Positions 41,991-51,749 of a DNA stretch of 64,000 bases are shown in pieces. Each line of letters begins with the position of its first letter. Position 1 is the first letter of the stretch. Position numbers and translations under genes: made by a program. The stretch spans positions 1 through 64,000 of the forward strand of contig NZ_VJOY01000014.1 of NCBI RefSeq assembly GCF_007109405.1. Direction: 5' to 3'. The notes under the pieces are model-generated. The model was not told the DNA's origin, made no database searches, and saw nothing but the letters and a program-made list of their open reading frames with translations. Source of the DNA: Pseudomonas mangiferae (lineage in GTDB: Bacteria > Pseudomonadota > Gammaproteobacteria > Pseudomonadales > Pseudomonadaceae).

Positions 41991-43796
41991 ATGAGTTTTC
42001 CCCCAGGATTTCGCCGCCTGCTCCTGTGCGGCCTGTTATGCGCCAGCGACCGGAGCGTCGCCCAGGCCCTGCTCGACGTGACCCTTGACCCTGCCGGCGG
42101 GAAGGCCGGCCAGGCGTCGGCGTCCGGCGTCCACCCCCTGAAGCACCTGCCGCTGCGTGGTCCCGACGCCCAGGCGGCCCTCAAGGCCAACATCGAGGCC
42201 TATATAGGCAGCCTCGGCGAGCGGGACGAGAACGCCCTGCAACGCTACCGGCGCAGCGCCGAGCACCAGGCCGAGCTGGCTGCCCAGGCCCTGGGCTACT
42301 ACCACGTGCGGGTCGAGAGCCGGGTGGACGCCGGGCCGCCGCCGGTGCTGCACCTGGACGTCTGGCCCGGCGAGCCGGTGCACCTGCGCCAAGTGACGGT
42401 GCGAGTTGAAGGCGAGGCCGCCGCGCTCAAGGCCTTTCAGGTGCCGGACGGCAAGGACCTGGCGCCCGGCGCTCAGCTGGACCACGGGGTCTACGAGAAC
42501 GCCAAGAAGCTGATCCAGAGCCAGGCCCTGCGCTACGGCTTCTTCGACGGTCGCTTCACCCGCCAGCAACTGCGCATCGACCCGCAGACCGACAGCGCCG
42601 ACATCGAGCTGGTCTATGACAGCGGCCCGCGCTACCGCTTCGGACCGGTGGCGTTCAAGGGCGACAACCCCTTCGAGCCGGCGCTGCTGGCGCGCATGGT
42701 GCCGTTCGCGGAGGGCGCCTCTTACGACGCCGACCTGGTGGCCAAGCTCAACCAGAACCTGCGCGAGAGCGGCTATTTCGACGAGGTGCGGATCGATGCG
42801 CTGCCGGCCACCGCCCTCGACCGGGCGATCCCGGTGCAGGTCCAGCTGGCCCCGGTGAAGCCGCGCACCCTGGGCCTGGGGCTCGGCTACTCCACCGACG
42901 TCGGTCCCCGCGCGCGCCTGGACTGGACGCGCCACTGGGTCAACGCCAAGGGCCACAGCCTGGGAGAGGAGACCCAGGTGTCCGCGGTCCAGCAGAGCAT
43001 CGCCGCCTGGTACCAGATTCCCCTCGACCCGCCCCTCACCGACAGCCTGCGCTTCACCGCCGGCTATCAGCACGAGGAGCTGGTGGACGTGGAAAGCGGG
43101 CGCCTGACCCTGGCTGCCCAGTGGCAGACCAAGCTGAGCGAGGAATTGCAGCGGGTGGTGTTCCTGCGCTGGGAGCAGGAGGACTACGACTACGGCGACG
43201 GCAGCCCGGACGGGCAGAGCACCTTCCTCATGCCGGGCCTGGGCTACACCTTCCTGCGCAGCGATTCGGCCCTCGACCCCAGTCGCGGCTACCGCCTGCA
43301 GGCCGAGGTCAGTGGCGCCAAGCGCGAGTTGGGCTCCGATGCCGACATGCTGCGCGCCAGCGCCCTGGCCAAGGGCCTGGTCACCCTTGGCGGGTCCCAC
43401 CGGCTGCTGGGTCGGGTGCAGGTGGGTGGCATCGCCACCGACGACTTCGCCGTCATCCCGCCCTCCCTGCGCTTCTTCGCCGGCGGCGACCAGAGCGTGC
43501 GCGGCTACGACTACCAGACCCTGGCGCCCCGGGACCGTCATGGCAACCGGGTCGGCGGCCGCTACCTGGCGGCCGGCAGCGCCGAGTACCAGTACCGCAT
43601 CGCCGAGCGTTGGCGCCTGGCCGGCTTCGTCGACCGCGGCAACGCGGTGAACGGCCTCGACGACCGGCTCAAGACCGGCATCGGCTTCGGCGTGCGCTGG
43701 GTCTCGCCGGTCGGGCCGCTGCGCCTCGACCTGGCCCATGCCCTGGATGATCCGGGCGGGGTGCGCCTGCACTTCTCCATGGGGCCGGAGCTATGA
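41991..43796 (+). CDS. tamA: Translocation and assembly module subunit TamA (Omp85 family)
   Basis: TamA is the outer-membrane part of the TAM complex, which helps insert outer-membrane proteins and, with TamB, moves phospholipid. The 601-residue protein has a signal peptide (residues 1-25), three POTRA domains to about residue 290 (ALGYYHVRVESRVD, then RYGFFDGRFTRQQLRI, then ESGYFDEVRIDAL), and a 16-strand barrel with the Omp85 signature SVRGYDYQTLAPRD near 505-518. It ends HFSMGPEL. The stop overlaps the tamB start (ATGA). Confidence 0.94.
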   Translation: MSFPPGFRRLLLCGLLCASDRSVAQALLDVTLDPAGGKAGQASASGVHPLKHLPLRGPDAQAALKANIEAYIGSLGERDENALQRYRRSAEHQAELAAQALGYYHVRVESRVDAGPPPVLHLDVWPGEPVHLRQVTVRVEGEAAALKAFQVPDGKDLAPGAQLDHGVYENAKKLIQSQALRYGFFDGRFTRQQLRIDPQTDSADIELVYDSGPRYRFGPVAFKGDNPFEPALLARMVPFAEGASYDADLVAKLNQNLRESGYFDEVRIDALPATALDRAIPVQVQLAPVKPRTLGLGLGYSTDVGPRARLDWTRHWVNAKGHSLGEETQVSAVQQSIAAWYQIPLDPPLTDSLRFTAGYQHEELVDVESGRLTLAAQWQTKLSEELQRVVFLRWEQEDYDYGDGSPDGQSTFLMPGLGYTFLRSDSALDPSRGYRLQAEVSGAKRELGSDADMLRASALAKGLVTLGGSHRLLGRVQVGGIATDDFAVIPPSLRFFAGGDQSVRGYDYQTLAPRDRHGNRVGGRYLAAGSAEYQYRIAERWRLAGFVDRGNAVNGLDDRLKTGIGFGVRWVSPVGPLRLDLAHALDDPGGVRLHFSMGPEL

Positions 43797-46700
43797 GGCG
43801 CGGCCTGAAGATCGCCGGCCTCGGCCTGCTGGCCCTGCTGCTGGCGGTGGCGCTCGCCCTGGGCCTGCTGCTGGGCACCGAAGCCGGTAGCCGCTGGCTG
43901 CTGGCGCGGGTGCCGGGGCTGACGGTGGACGAGTTCCAGGGCCGCCTGGGCGGCCATTGGCAGGCGGCCGCGCTGGCGTGGCGCGGCGACGACGGCAGCC
44001 ACCTGCAGGTGCAGGCGCCGGAGATGGCCTGGCGGCCGTCCTGCCTGCTGCGCGCGACCCTGTGCATCGATCGCCTGGTCACCCCGGCGGTGACGCTGGC
44101 GCTGCCTCCCGACCAGGCGCCGTCGTCCGGTCCGCCCAGCCTGCCGGACCTGCGCCTGCCCCTGGAGCTGGAGTTGGGCACGGTGCGCGTCGAGCGCTTC
44201 CGCCTGGACGACCAGGACGCCTTCAGCGACCTGCACCTGAGCGCCGCCTGGCGCGCCGATGGGCTGCAAATCGAGCGTCTCGGCCTGCAGCGGGACGACC
44301 TGGCCCTGGAACTGAGCGGCCACATCAGCCCCCGCGGCGACTGGCCGATGCAGGCCCGGGGGGCGCTGACCCTGCCGGCGGTGGACGGCAAGCCTTGGCA
44401 CGTGGCGCTGGAGGCCGACGGCAACCTGCGGGACCGCGTGGCGCTGCGGGCGGACAGCCGCGGCTATTTGGCGGCGCGCCTGGAGGGTTCGCTGCAGCCC
44501 CTGGCCGAGCACCTGCCGGCGGAGCTGCGCCTGAGCGCCGAGGATTTCAAGGCCGTCGAGACCCTGCCGGATACCTTGCGCCTGCAGGGCCTGACCCTCG
44601 AGGCCCGGGGCGATCTGGAGCAGGGCTATCAGGTCCAGGGCCAGGCGAACCTGCCGGGGGAGGGTGGCCCGGTGGCCCTCGGCCTGCAGGGTCGGGTCAC
44701 CACCCAGGGGGCGGACATCGCCCGCCTCGAACTGGCGGCGGATGCCCAGCGGCGGGTCGGGCTCAAGGGCCGCCTGGACTGGCAGGACGGCCTGGCCGCC
44801 GACACCCACCTGGACTGGCAGGACTTCCCCTGGCGGCGCTTGTATCCCCAGGTGGATGAACCGCCGGTGAGCGTGCGCCGGCTCCAGGCGGACCTGCACT
44901 ACGCCGGCGAGGCCTACAACGGCCGCTTCCAAGGGGAGCTGCAGGGGCCGGCCGGGCCGTTCAGCCTGGCCAGCCCGGTCAGCGGCGACCTGGGCCAGGT
45001 CAGCCTGGACGACCTGCGCCTGGTGGCCGGCCAGGGGCGCGTGCAGGGGCGCCTGCACCTGGGCTTCGCCGACGCCATCGACTGGGATGCGGCCTTGGCC
45101 CTCCAGGATGTCGACCCGGCCTACTGGGTCGCCGAGCTGCCGGGCCGGCTGGCCGGCCCGCTGAACAGTAAAGGCCGCTACGCCGATGGCGCCCTGGCCT
45201 TGCAGGCGGACCTGGATGTCCAGGGGCGCCTGCGCAATCAGCCGGCCGGCCTGCGGCTGCGGGCCGCCGGCGAGGACCGCCGCTGGCGCGTGGACGACCT
45301 GCTGGCGCGGCTGGGGGGCAACCGCATCAGTGGCAGCGGCGCCCTCGACCCGCAGCTGTCGGGGCGGCTCGACATCGCCCTGGAGCGGCTGGGCCAGCTC
45401 TGGCCCGGTCTTGCCGGTCGCGCCAGCGGGCGCCTCGACCTGGCCGGCAGCCTCGACGCCCCTCAGGGGCGGCTGAGCCTGGACGGCCAGGGCCTGGCCC
45501 AGGGCGACCTGCGCCTGCAACGCCTGGCCGTGCGCGGCGAACTGGACGCCCGCCAGCGCGGCCAGCTGCAAGTGGACGCCCGTGCCCTGGCGGCCGGCGA
45601 GACGGCCCTAGGGGACCTCACCGCGCGCCTGCAAGGGGACGCCCGCCAGCAGCAACTGGACCTGGCCCTCAACGGCCCGAGTCTGGTGCTGAACGTTGGC
45701 CTCGACGGCCGCCGCGACGGCGATGCCTGGAACGGCCGCCTGGCCCGCGGTGAAGTGAGCGGTGCCGGGCAGACCTGGCGGCTGCGCGAGCCGGCGCCAT
45801 TGCGCCGCTTCGCCGATGGCCGCGTTACCTTCGGCGCCCACTGCTGGGCGTCCGGCGCCGCCAGCCTATGCGCCGGCGAACAGCGCCTGGCGCCCGAGCC
45901 GCAGCTCAGCTACCGCCTGCGGGACTTCCCTCTGGACAGCCTGGCCCGCTGGCTGCCGCCCGACCTGGCCTGGCGCGGCACCCTGAGCGGCGACTTGGAC
46001 CTGGCCCTGCCCAAGGCCGGTCCCCAGGGCCACGTCAGCCTGGATGCCGGGCCCGGTACTCTGCGCCTGAAGGACGACCAGGGCTGGGTGGACTTCCCCT
46101 ACCAGCGCCTGAGCCTGGACAGCCACCTGCAACCCCAGCGGGTCGACCTGCAGCTGAACTTCGCCGGCGGTCGCCTCGGCGGACCGACCCTGGGCGCGCT
46201 GACCCTGGAGGCGCAGATCGACCCGCGGCCCCAGGACAAGCCACTGACCGGGCGTTTCAGCCTGTCGGGCCTTGACCTCGCCGTGGCGCGCCCCTTCGTG
46301 CCCGATGCGGAAACCCTGGAAGGCCACCTGGACGGCAGCGGCACCCTGGGCGGCACGCTGCTGGCGCCCCGGGTGGACGGCGACCTCAACCTGCGGGATG
46401 GGCGGGTGGCGGGCGATGCCCTGCCGACCCGGCTGGAGGGCCTGACCCTCAACGCCCACATCGTCGGCGAGCAGGCCACCCTCAGCGGCGGCTGGCACGC
46501 CGGCCAGGGCCAGGCGTCGGTCTCCGGCAACGTTGGCTGGGGCGCGGCGCCCACGGTGGACATCGCCCTGCGCGGCACGCGCCTGCCGGTGCAGGTGGAG
46601 CCCTATGCGGACCTGGAAGTGGCCCCGGACCTGCGGGTACGCCTGGCCGACGGGCGCCTGGTCCTGGGCGGCCAGGTGGCGATACCGCGGGGCAGCATCA

Positions 46701-47449
46701 CCGTGAAGTCACTGCCGCCCCAGGCGGTGCGGGTCTCCGGCGATGCCCAGGTGGTGGGCGCGGCGCCCGTGGAGCAGCGCGGGCCGCAACTGGCCATGGA
46801 CGTGACCGTGGTGGTGGGCGAGGACCGCCTGAAGTTCTCCGGTTTCGGGCTCAACGCTGACCTGGCCGGGCGCCTGCAGGTGGGCGACAACCTCACCGGT
46901 CATGGCGAGCTGACCCTGAAGAACGGCCGCTACCGGGCCTATGGCCAGCGTCTGGACCTGAAGCGGGCGCGGTTGCTGTTCACCGGCCCGCTGGACCAGC
47001 CCTACCTGGACGTGGAAGCGGTGCGCCAGGTGGGCGACGTGACCGCTGGCGTGCGCCTTACCGGCCGCGCCGACGGACCCACCACCGAGGTGTTCTCCAC
47101 CCCGGCCATGAGCCAGGAACAGGCCTTGTCCTACCTGGTGCTGGGGCGGCCGATGAACAGCGGCAGCGACAACAACGCCCTGGGCCAGGCCGCCCTGGCC
47201 ATGGGCCTGTCGGGCAGCGCGCCGATCACCGGCGAGCTGGCCCAGCGGCTCGGCATCAAGGACTTCCAGCTGGACGACGAGGGCGCCAGCGGCCGGCTCT
47301 CCGACCGCCTGACGGTGCGCTACAGCCTCGGCATGCAGGAATCCTCCAGCGTGGTGGCGGTGCGCTACGAGCTGACCAAGCGGCTCTACCTGGAGGCCGC
47401 CAGTGGCCTGGCCAGCTCCCTGGACCTGTTCTACAAGCGCGATTTCTGA
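43793..47449 (+). CDS. tamB: Translocation and assembly module subunit TamB
   Basis: TamB is a long AsmA-like inner-membrane-anchored protein that spans the periplasm as a beta-taco lipid conduit and docks to TamA. The 1218-residue product has an N-terminal membrane anchor (about residues 5-27: LGLLALLLAVALALGLLLG), a long repetitive beta-rich body, and the conserved C-terminal DUF490 domain (about 880-1218), ending LYLEAASGLASSLDLFYKRDF. The size fits the family. It is translationally coupled to tamA. Confidence 0.94.
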   Translation: MRRGLKIAGLGLLALLLAVALALGLLLGTEAGSRWLLARVPGLTVDEFQGRLGGHWQAAALAWRGDDGSHLQVQAPEMAWRPSCLLRATLCIDRLVTPAVTLALPPDQAPSSGPPSLPDLRLPLELELGTVRVERFRLDDQDAFSDLHLSAAWRADGLQIERLGLQRDDLALELSGHISPRGDWPMQARGALTLPAVDGKPWHVALEADGNLRDRVALRADSRGYLAARLEGSLQPLAEHLPAELRLSAEDFKAVETLPDTLRLQGLTLEARGDLEQGYQVQGQANLPGEGGPVALGLQGRVTTQGADIARLELAADAQRRVGLKGRLDWQDGLAADTHLDWQDFPWRRLYPQVDEPPVSVRRLQADLHYAGEAYNGRFQGELQGPAGPFSLASPVSGDLGQVSLDDLRLVAGQGRVQGRLHLGFADAIDWDAALALQDVDPAYWVAELPGRLAGPLNSKGRYADGALALQADLDVQGRLRNQPAGLRLRAAGEDRRWRVDDLLARLGGNRISGSGALDPQLSGRLDIALERLGQLWPGLAGRASGRLDLAGSLDAPQGRLSLDGQGLAQGDLRLQRLAVRGELDARQRGQLQVDARALAAGETALGDLTARLQGDARQQQLDLALNGPSLVLNVGLDGRRDGDAWNGRLARGEVSGAGQTWRLREPAPLRRFADGRVTFGAHCWASGAASLCAGEQRLAPEPQLSYRLRDFPLDSLARWLPPDLAWRGTLSGDLDLALPKAGPQGHVSLDAGPGTLRLKDDQGWVDFPYQRLSLDSHLQPQRVDLQLNFAGGRLGGPTLGALTLEAQIDPRPQDKPLTGRFSLSGLDLAVARPFVPDAETLEGHLDGSGTLGGTLLAPRVDGDLNLRDGRVAGDALPTRLEGLTLNAHIVGEQATLSGGWHAGQGQASVSGNVGWGAAPTVDIALRGTRLPVQVEPYADLEVAPDLRVRLADGRLVLGGQVAIPRGSITVKSLPPQAVRVSGDAQVVGAAPVEQRGPQLAMDVTVVVGEDRLKFSGFGLNADLAGRLQVGDNLTGHGELTLKNGRYRAYGQRLDLKRARLLFTGPLDQPYLDVEAVRQVGDVTAGVRLTGRADGPTTEVFSTPAMSQEQALSYLVLGRPMNSGSDNNALGQAALAMGLSGSAPITGELAQRLGIKDFQLDDEGASGRLSDRLTVRYSLGMQESSSVVAVRYELTKRLYLEAASGLASSLDLFYKRDF

Positions 47450-47682
47450 GGGCCGGCCGGGCGCATGAGAAGGCCGATGCGCTCGCCGGCAGGGCCACCG
47501 GGCGGCTACCGCCGATCCGGCAGTAGCCCCTGAAAGCGACACCTGTCGGCGGGTCCGTGCGCTCAGCGCTCGGCTCCGCTCGGCGCGCCGCTTCCGTCAG
47601 GCACCCCAGCGTGAGCGCCTGCCCGGGCGCCCGGCGCGGACTCCCGACCCTGCACATTGACGTCGGGTCGCCGTCCTCGGCT

Positions 47683-48678
47683 TCAGCGGTTGAGCATCGA
47701 CATGGACTCGGCGCCGTAGCGGTCGCCCGCTGCTGCCTGGGGCGGGAAGATGGCGTCCAGGGAGGCCACTTCCGCCGCGCTCAGTTGGATGTCCACGGCC
47801 GCGACGTTCTCTTCCAGGTAGCGGCGGCGCTTGGTGCCGGGGATCGGCAGCAGGTCCTCGCCCTTGGCCAGCACCCAGGCCAGGGCCAGCTGCGCCGGCA
47901 GCACGTCCTTCTCCCGGGCCAGGCGTTCCACCTGGTGGACCAGGGCCAGGTTTCGGGTGAAGTTCTCGCCCTGGAAGCGCGGGTTGAAGCGGCGGAAATC
48001 GTCTTCGGCGAAATCCGCCGGGCTCTTCAGGGCGCCGGTGAGGAAGCCGCGCCCCAGGGGGCTATAGGGGACGAAGCCGATGCCCAGGCGCCGGCAGGTG
48101 GCGAGCACGCCGTTTTCCTCCGGGTCGCGGGTCCACAGCGAGTACTCGCTCTGCACCGCGCTGATGGGGTGGACGCGGTGGGCGCGCTCCAGGGTATCGG
48201 GCGCCACTTCGCACAGGCCCAGGTAGCGCACCTTGCCTTCCTTCACCAGGTCGGCGAGGGCGCCGACGGTGTCTTCGATGGGCACCTCGGGGTCGATGCG
48301 GTGCTGGTAGTAGAGGTCCAGGTGATCGGTGCGCAGCCGCTGGAGGCTGCCCTCCAGGGCACGGCGCACGTAGTCGGGCCGCCCGCATACGCCCCGCAGA
48401 TGGGGGTTGGCCGGGTCGCGGAGGATGCCGAACTTGCTGGCCAGGAACGCCTGTTCACGGCGGCCGCGCAGGGCGTCGCCCAGCAGTTTTTCGTTGGTGT
48501 GGGGGCCATACATGTCGGCGGTGTCGAGGAGGTTCACCCCCAGCTCCTGGGCGCGGTGCAGGGTGGCGATGGACTCGCGGTCGTCGCGGCCCGCGACATA
48601 GAAGTCGCTCATCCCCATGCAGCCGAGGCCGATGGCGGAAAGCAGCGGGCCGTTGTGTCCGAGGCGGCGGGTTTTCAT
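47683..48678 (-). CDS. Aldo/keto reductase (paralogue A)
   Basis: The 331-residue barrel enzyme has the AKR tetrad: Asp52, Tyr57 ([12 protein letters not shown]), Lys82 (ASKFGI) and His126 ([19 protein letters not shown]). NADP-binding text [15 protein letters not shown] is near 285-299. It resembles the PLP-synthesis or stress-type AKRs induced by electrophiles. It is divergent from the LysR gene starting at 48802, a typical regulator-target pair. A clear paralogue lies at 62251-63240. Confidence 0.92.
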   Translation of the reverse strand: MKTRRLGHNGPLLSAIGLGCMGMSDFYVAGRDDRESIATLHRAQELGVNLLDTADMYGPHTNEKLLGDALRGRREQAFLASKFGILRDPANPHLRGVCGRPDYVRRALEGSLQRLRTDHLDLYYQHRIDPEVPIEDTVGALADLVKEGKVRYLGLCEVAPDTLERAHRVHPISAVQSEYSLWTRDPEENGVLATCRRLGIGFVPYSPLGRGFLTGALKSPADFAEDDFRRFNPRFQGENFTRNLALVHQVERLAREKDVLPAQLALAWVLAKGEDLLPIPGTKRRRYLEENVAAVDIQLSAAEVASLDAIFPPQAAAGDRYGAESMSMLNR

Positions 48679-48724
48679 GGACGGGGTCTCCGTGGGTTGT
48701 TCGACCCGGCCATTGTTGGTTATT

Positions 48725-48779
48725 GCGGTAGCCGGGATAAACCGCCAATCTGCGCATTTACCATTCGGATAATCCGAAT
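48725..48779. promoter_or_regulatory. Operator region for the LysR/aldo-keto reductase pair
   Basis: ATTCGGAT-A-ATCCGAAT (48763-48779) is a perfect 17-base palindrome, and GCGGT (48725-48729) with ACCGC (48741-48745) is an 11-base-spaced inverted repeat, both between the divergent genes. The T-N11-A form of LysR sites fits either. Confidence 0.6.
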
Positions 48780-48801
48780 AATCCACTGGGAGCGCGTCGC
48801 C

Positions 48802-49743
48802 ATGGACCGTCTGCTGGCCATGCAGGTCTTCGTGCGCATCGTCGAATTGGGCGCCTTCGGCAAGGCGGCGGACAGCCTCGGGCTGTCCCGTGCTTCGGTC
48901 ACCGCGCTGATCAAGCAACTGGAGGGGCACCTGGGCGTGCAGCTCCTGCAGCGCACCACGCGGCAGGTGGCGGCCACCCTGGATGGCCAGGCCTACTACG
49001 AGCGCTGCCTGCGCCTGCTGGCCGACCTGGAGGAGGCCGAGTCATGCTTTTCCACCGCCCGGGGCAACCCCCAGGGCGTGCTGCGGGTGGACCTGCCGGC
49101 CTCCCTGGGGCGCTTGCTGGTGATCCCCGCGCTGCCGGCGTTCTGCGCCCGCTACCCGCGCATCCAGCTGGAGATCGGCGCCAGCGATCGCCCGGTGGAC
49201 CTGATCCGCGAAGGCGTGGACTGCGTGCTGCGGGCCGGCGACGTCCATGACCAGAGCCTGGTGGCGCGGCCCCTGGGCAGCCTGGTGCAGCTCACCTGCG
49301 CCAGCGCCGACTACCTGCGTCGCCATGGCCGCCCCGAGACGCTCGAGCAACTGGAGGGGCACGTGGCGGTGGATTTCCTGTCCGCCCTGAGCGGTCGCCG
49401 TTTCGATCTGGCGTTCGTGGAGCACGGCGCCGAGCGTTGCCTGCGGCTGCCCAGCCGGGTGGCGGTGAGCAGCGCAGACGCCTACGTGGCTGCCTGTGAG
49501 GCGGGGCTGGGGCTGATCCAGGTGCCGCGTTACCATGTGGCCGCGCAGCTGGCGGCCGGCACCCTGTGCGAAGTGCTGGAGGACTGCCGGCCAGCGCCCC
49601 TGGCGCTGACCGTCCTGTACCCGCGGCACCGCCAGCTGTCGCGGCGGGTGCGGGTGTTCGTCGACTGGCTGGCGGAGCGCTTTCCCGCGGACCCGGGGCG
49701 GCCGCCGCCGGGCAACGGGCAATTTGCACCGGGGCGTGCTTAA
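48802..49743 (+). CDS. LysR-family transcriptional regulator, divergent from aldo/keto reductase A
   Basis: The 313-residue product has a LysR winged helix ([56 protein letters not shown]) and an effector domain ([25 protein letters not shown] ... [21 protein letters not shown]) of the subgroup near aldo/keto reductase and quinone-stress genes. It probably controls the divergent reductase through the palindrome at 48763-48779. The start is ATG 48802 after GGGAGCG. The effector is unknown. Confidence 0.92.
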   Translation: MDRLLAMQVFVRIVELGAFGKAADSLGLSRASVTALIKQLEGHLGVQLLQRTTRQVAATLDGQAYYERCLRLLADLEEAESCFSTARGNPQGVLRVDLPASLGRLLVIPALPAFCARYPRIQLEIGASDRPVDLIREGVDCVLRAGDVHDQSLVARPLGSLVQLTCASADYLRRHGRPETLEQLEGHVAVDFLSALSGRRFDLAFVEHGAERCLRLPSRVAVSSADAYVAACEAGLGLIQVPRYHVAAQLAAGTLCEVLEDCRPAPLALTVLYPRHRQLSRRVRVFVDWLAERFPADPGRPPPGNGQFAPGRA

Positions 49744-49781
49744 ATCGGCCCCTCAACCCGCCAACCGTAAGGACGAAATCC

Positions 49782-50282
49782 ATGGCTCAAGTGACTCTGA
49801 AAGGCAACCCGGTACAGGTCGACGGACAGCTGCCGCAACCCGGCCAGCAGGCGCCGGCCTTCACCCTGGTGGGGGCCGATCTGAGCGACGTGTCGCTGAC
49901 CACGTTCGCCGGCAAGCGCAAGGTCCTGAACATCTTCCCCAGCGTCGATACACCCACCTGCGCCACCTCGGTGCGCACCTTCAACGACCGCACCAGCCAG
50001 CTCGACAACACCGTGGTGCTGTGCATTTCCGCTGACCTGCCGTTCGCCCAGGCGCGCTTCTGCGGTGCCGAAGGGCTGCAGAACGTGGTCAACCTGTCCA
50101 CCATGCGCGGCAGCCAGTTCCTCAAGGACTACGGCGTGGCCCTGGCCAGCGGCCCGCTGGCCGGCGTCGCCGCCCGCGCGGTGGTGGTGCTGGACGAGCA
50201 GGACAAGGTGCTGCACAGCGAGCTGGTCCCGGAGATCGCCGAGGAACCCAACTACGAGGCGGCGGCTGCGGCGTTGAAGTAA
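49782..50282 (+). CDS. tpx: Thiol peroxidase Tpx
   Basis: Tpx reduces lipid and organic peroxides with thioredoxin. The 166-residue atypical 2-Cys peroxiredoxin has the peroxidatic Cys60 ([12 protein letters not shown]) and resolving Cys94 (ARFCGAEGL). GGDVPRF-type text is replaced by the usual Pseudomonas form. The ribosome site GGACGAA is before ATG 49782. It follows the LysR gene by 38 bases but has no functional link to it evident in sequence. Confidence 0.95.
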   Translation: MAQVTLKGNPVQVDGQLPQPGQQAPAFTLVGADLSDVSLTTFAGKRKVLNIFPSVDTPTCATSVRTFNDRTSQLDNTVVLCISADLPFAQARFCGAEGLQNVVNLSTMRGSQFLKDYGVALASGPLAGVAARAVVVLDEQDKVLHSELVPEIAEEPNYEAAAAALK

Positions 50283-50302
50283 GCCGGCCGCGGTTTCGCC
50301 CC

Positions 50303-50331
50303 ACCCGGCGGTGCGCGATGCGCCGCCGGGT
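50303..50331 (+). terminator. Strong hairpin after tpx
   Basis: ACCCGGCGG and CCGCCGGGT pair, with inner GCGC/GCGC pairing and one bulged T. It begins 21 bases after the tpx stop codon and has no T run. Confidence 0.55.
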
Positions 50332-50380
50332 CGTCCCACATACTTCGCAACGATTCGGCGTAACCGGCGCCCGCCGGGCT

Positions 50381-50426
50381 TTTACCTGCCATGTCATAGG
50401 CTTGGCGTCAGTAAAAGGTAGGTAAA
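50381..50426 (+). promoter_or_regulatory. Inverted TTTACCT / AGGTAAA repeat ahead of muxA
   Basis: TTTACCT (50381-50387) and AGGTAAA (50420-50426) form an inverted repeat; a GTAAAAGG (50411-50418) and GGTAAAGG (50421-50428) direct repeat overlaps it. They lie 64-109 bases before the muxA ATG and are the only symmetric elements in that region, so they are candidate regulator sites. Confidence 0.4.
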
Positions 50427-50489
50427 GGCAACCGGTCAGGCTTTGCTTGACGCAACGGAATCCTTATCGTTCACGCTCCCCCCGAAGCG

Positions 50490-51749
50490 ATGCCCCTCTC
50501 AATGTCCGATTCCAGTCCGCGTTCCTCCCGTCTTTCCCGCCGCTGGTTGCTGATCGTCGTTCTGCTGGTACTGGCCGTGGCCCTGGCCTGGTGGTTCTGG
50601 CCGCATCCCAAGGAAAAGACCGCGGGGCCGAGCGGGCGCGCCGGCTTCGGCAATTTCGGCGGCGCGGTGCCGGTGCGGGTTGCGCCCGCCACCCAGGGAG
50701 ACTTCCCGGTCTACTACAAGGCGCTGGGCACGGTCACCGCGCTCAACACCGTCAACGTGCGCAGCCGGGTGGCGGGGGAACTGGTCAAGGTGCTCTTCGA
50801 GGAAGGCCAGCGGGTCAAGGCCGGCGACCTGCTGGCGGTAATCGACCCGCGTCCCTATGAGGTGGCCCTGCAGCAGGCCGAGGGCACCCTGGCGCAGAAC
50901 CAGGCGCAGTTGAAGAACGCCGAGATCGACCTGGCCCGCTACAAGGGCCTGTACGCCGAGGACAGCATCGCCAAGCAGACTCTGGACACCCAGGAAGCGC
51001 TGCTGCGCCAGTACCAGGGCACCCTCAAGGCCAACCAGGCGTCGGTCGCCGATGCCCGGCTGAACCTGCAGTACAGCCAGATCCGCGCGCCCATCGCTGG
51101 GCGCCTCGGCCTGCGCCAGCTGGACCAGGGCAACCTGGTGGCAGCCAATGACAGCACCGCCCTGGTGGTGATCACCCAGACCCAGCCCATCTCCGTGGCC
51201 TTCACCCTGCCCGAGGGCGACCTGCCGGCCGTGCTGGAGCGGGTCCGCAGCGGCGACAGCCTGGTGGTGGAGGCCTGGGACCGCGGCGATCGCAAGCAAG
51301 TGGCCAGCGGCGTGCTGCAGAGCCTGGACAACCAGATCGACACCAGCACCGGCACCCTGAAGTTCAAGGCGCGCTTCGAGAACCAGGACGAGGCACTGTT
51401 CCCCAACCAGTTCGTCAACATCCACCTGCGCGCCGACGTGCTGGCCGACGCCATCCGCATCCCTTCGGCGGCGGTGCAGGTGGGCGCCCGAGGCACCTTC
51501 GTCTACGTGGTCGGGGCGGATAACAAGGTGCAGTTGCGTACCCTGGAGACCGGCCCCAGCGACGGCGAGAACACCGTGGTGCGCAGTGGCTTGCAGGCCG
51601 GCGAGCGGGTAGTGATGGAAGGCACCGACCGGCTGCGCGAAGGCGCCGAGGTGGAAGTGGTGGAGGGCGTCTCCGCGCCACCGGCGGCGGCCCCGGTGGA
51701 CGAGACCCAGCAGCATGTGCCGCGCCGCCGTGGCGGGCTCGGCGGCTGA
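50490..51749 (+). CDS. muxA: RND efflux periplasmic adaptor MuxA
   Basis: MuxA joins the MuxB/MuxC pumps to the OpmB channel. The 419-residue product (ATG 50490, or 50502) has an N-terminal membrane anchor (about residues 19-37), a barrel-sandwich segment ([34 protein letters not shown]), a long alpha-hairpin (about 125-190) and the beta-barrel parts ([11 protein letters not shown], then [18 protein letters not shown]). The C-terminal tail is basic (PRRRGGLGG). Its stop overlaps the muxB start. Confidence 0.95.
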   Translation: MPLSMSDSSPRSSRLSRRWLLIVVLLVLAVALAWWFWPHPKEKTAGPSGRAGFGNFGGAVPVRVAPATQGDFPVYYKALGTVTALNTVNVRSRVAGELVKVLFEEGQRVKAGDLLAVIDPRPYEVALQQAEGTLAQNQAQLKNAEIDLARYKGLYAEDSIAKQTLDTQEALLRQYQGTLKANQASVADARLNLQYSQIRAPIAGRLGLRQLDQGNLVAANDSTALVVITQTQPISVAFTLPEGDLPAVLERVRSGDSLVVEAWDRGDRKQVASGVLQSLDNQIDTSTGTLKFKARFENQDEALFPNQFVNIHLRADVLADAIRIPSAAVQVGARGTFVYVVGADNKVQLRTLETGPSDGENTVVRSGLQAGERVVMEGTDRLREGAEVEVVEGVSAPPAAAPVDETQQHVPRRRGGLGG

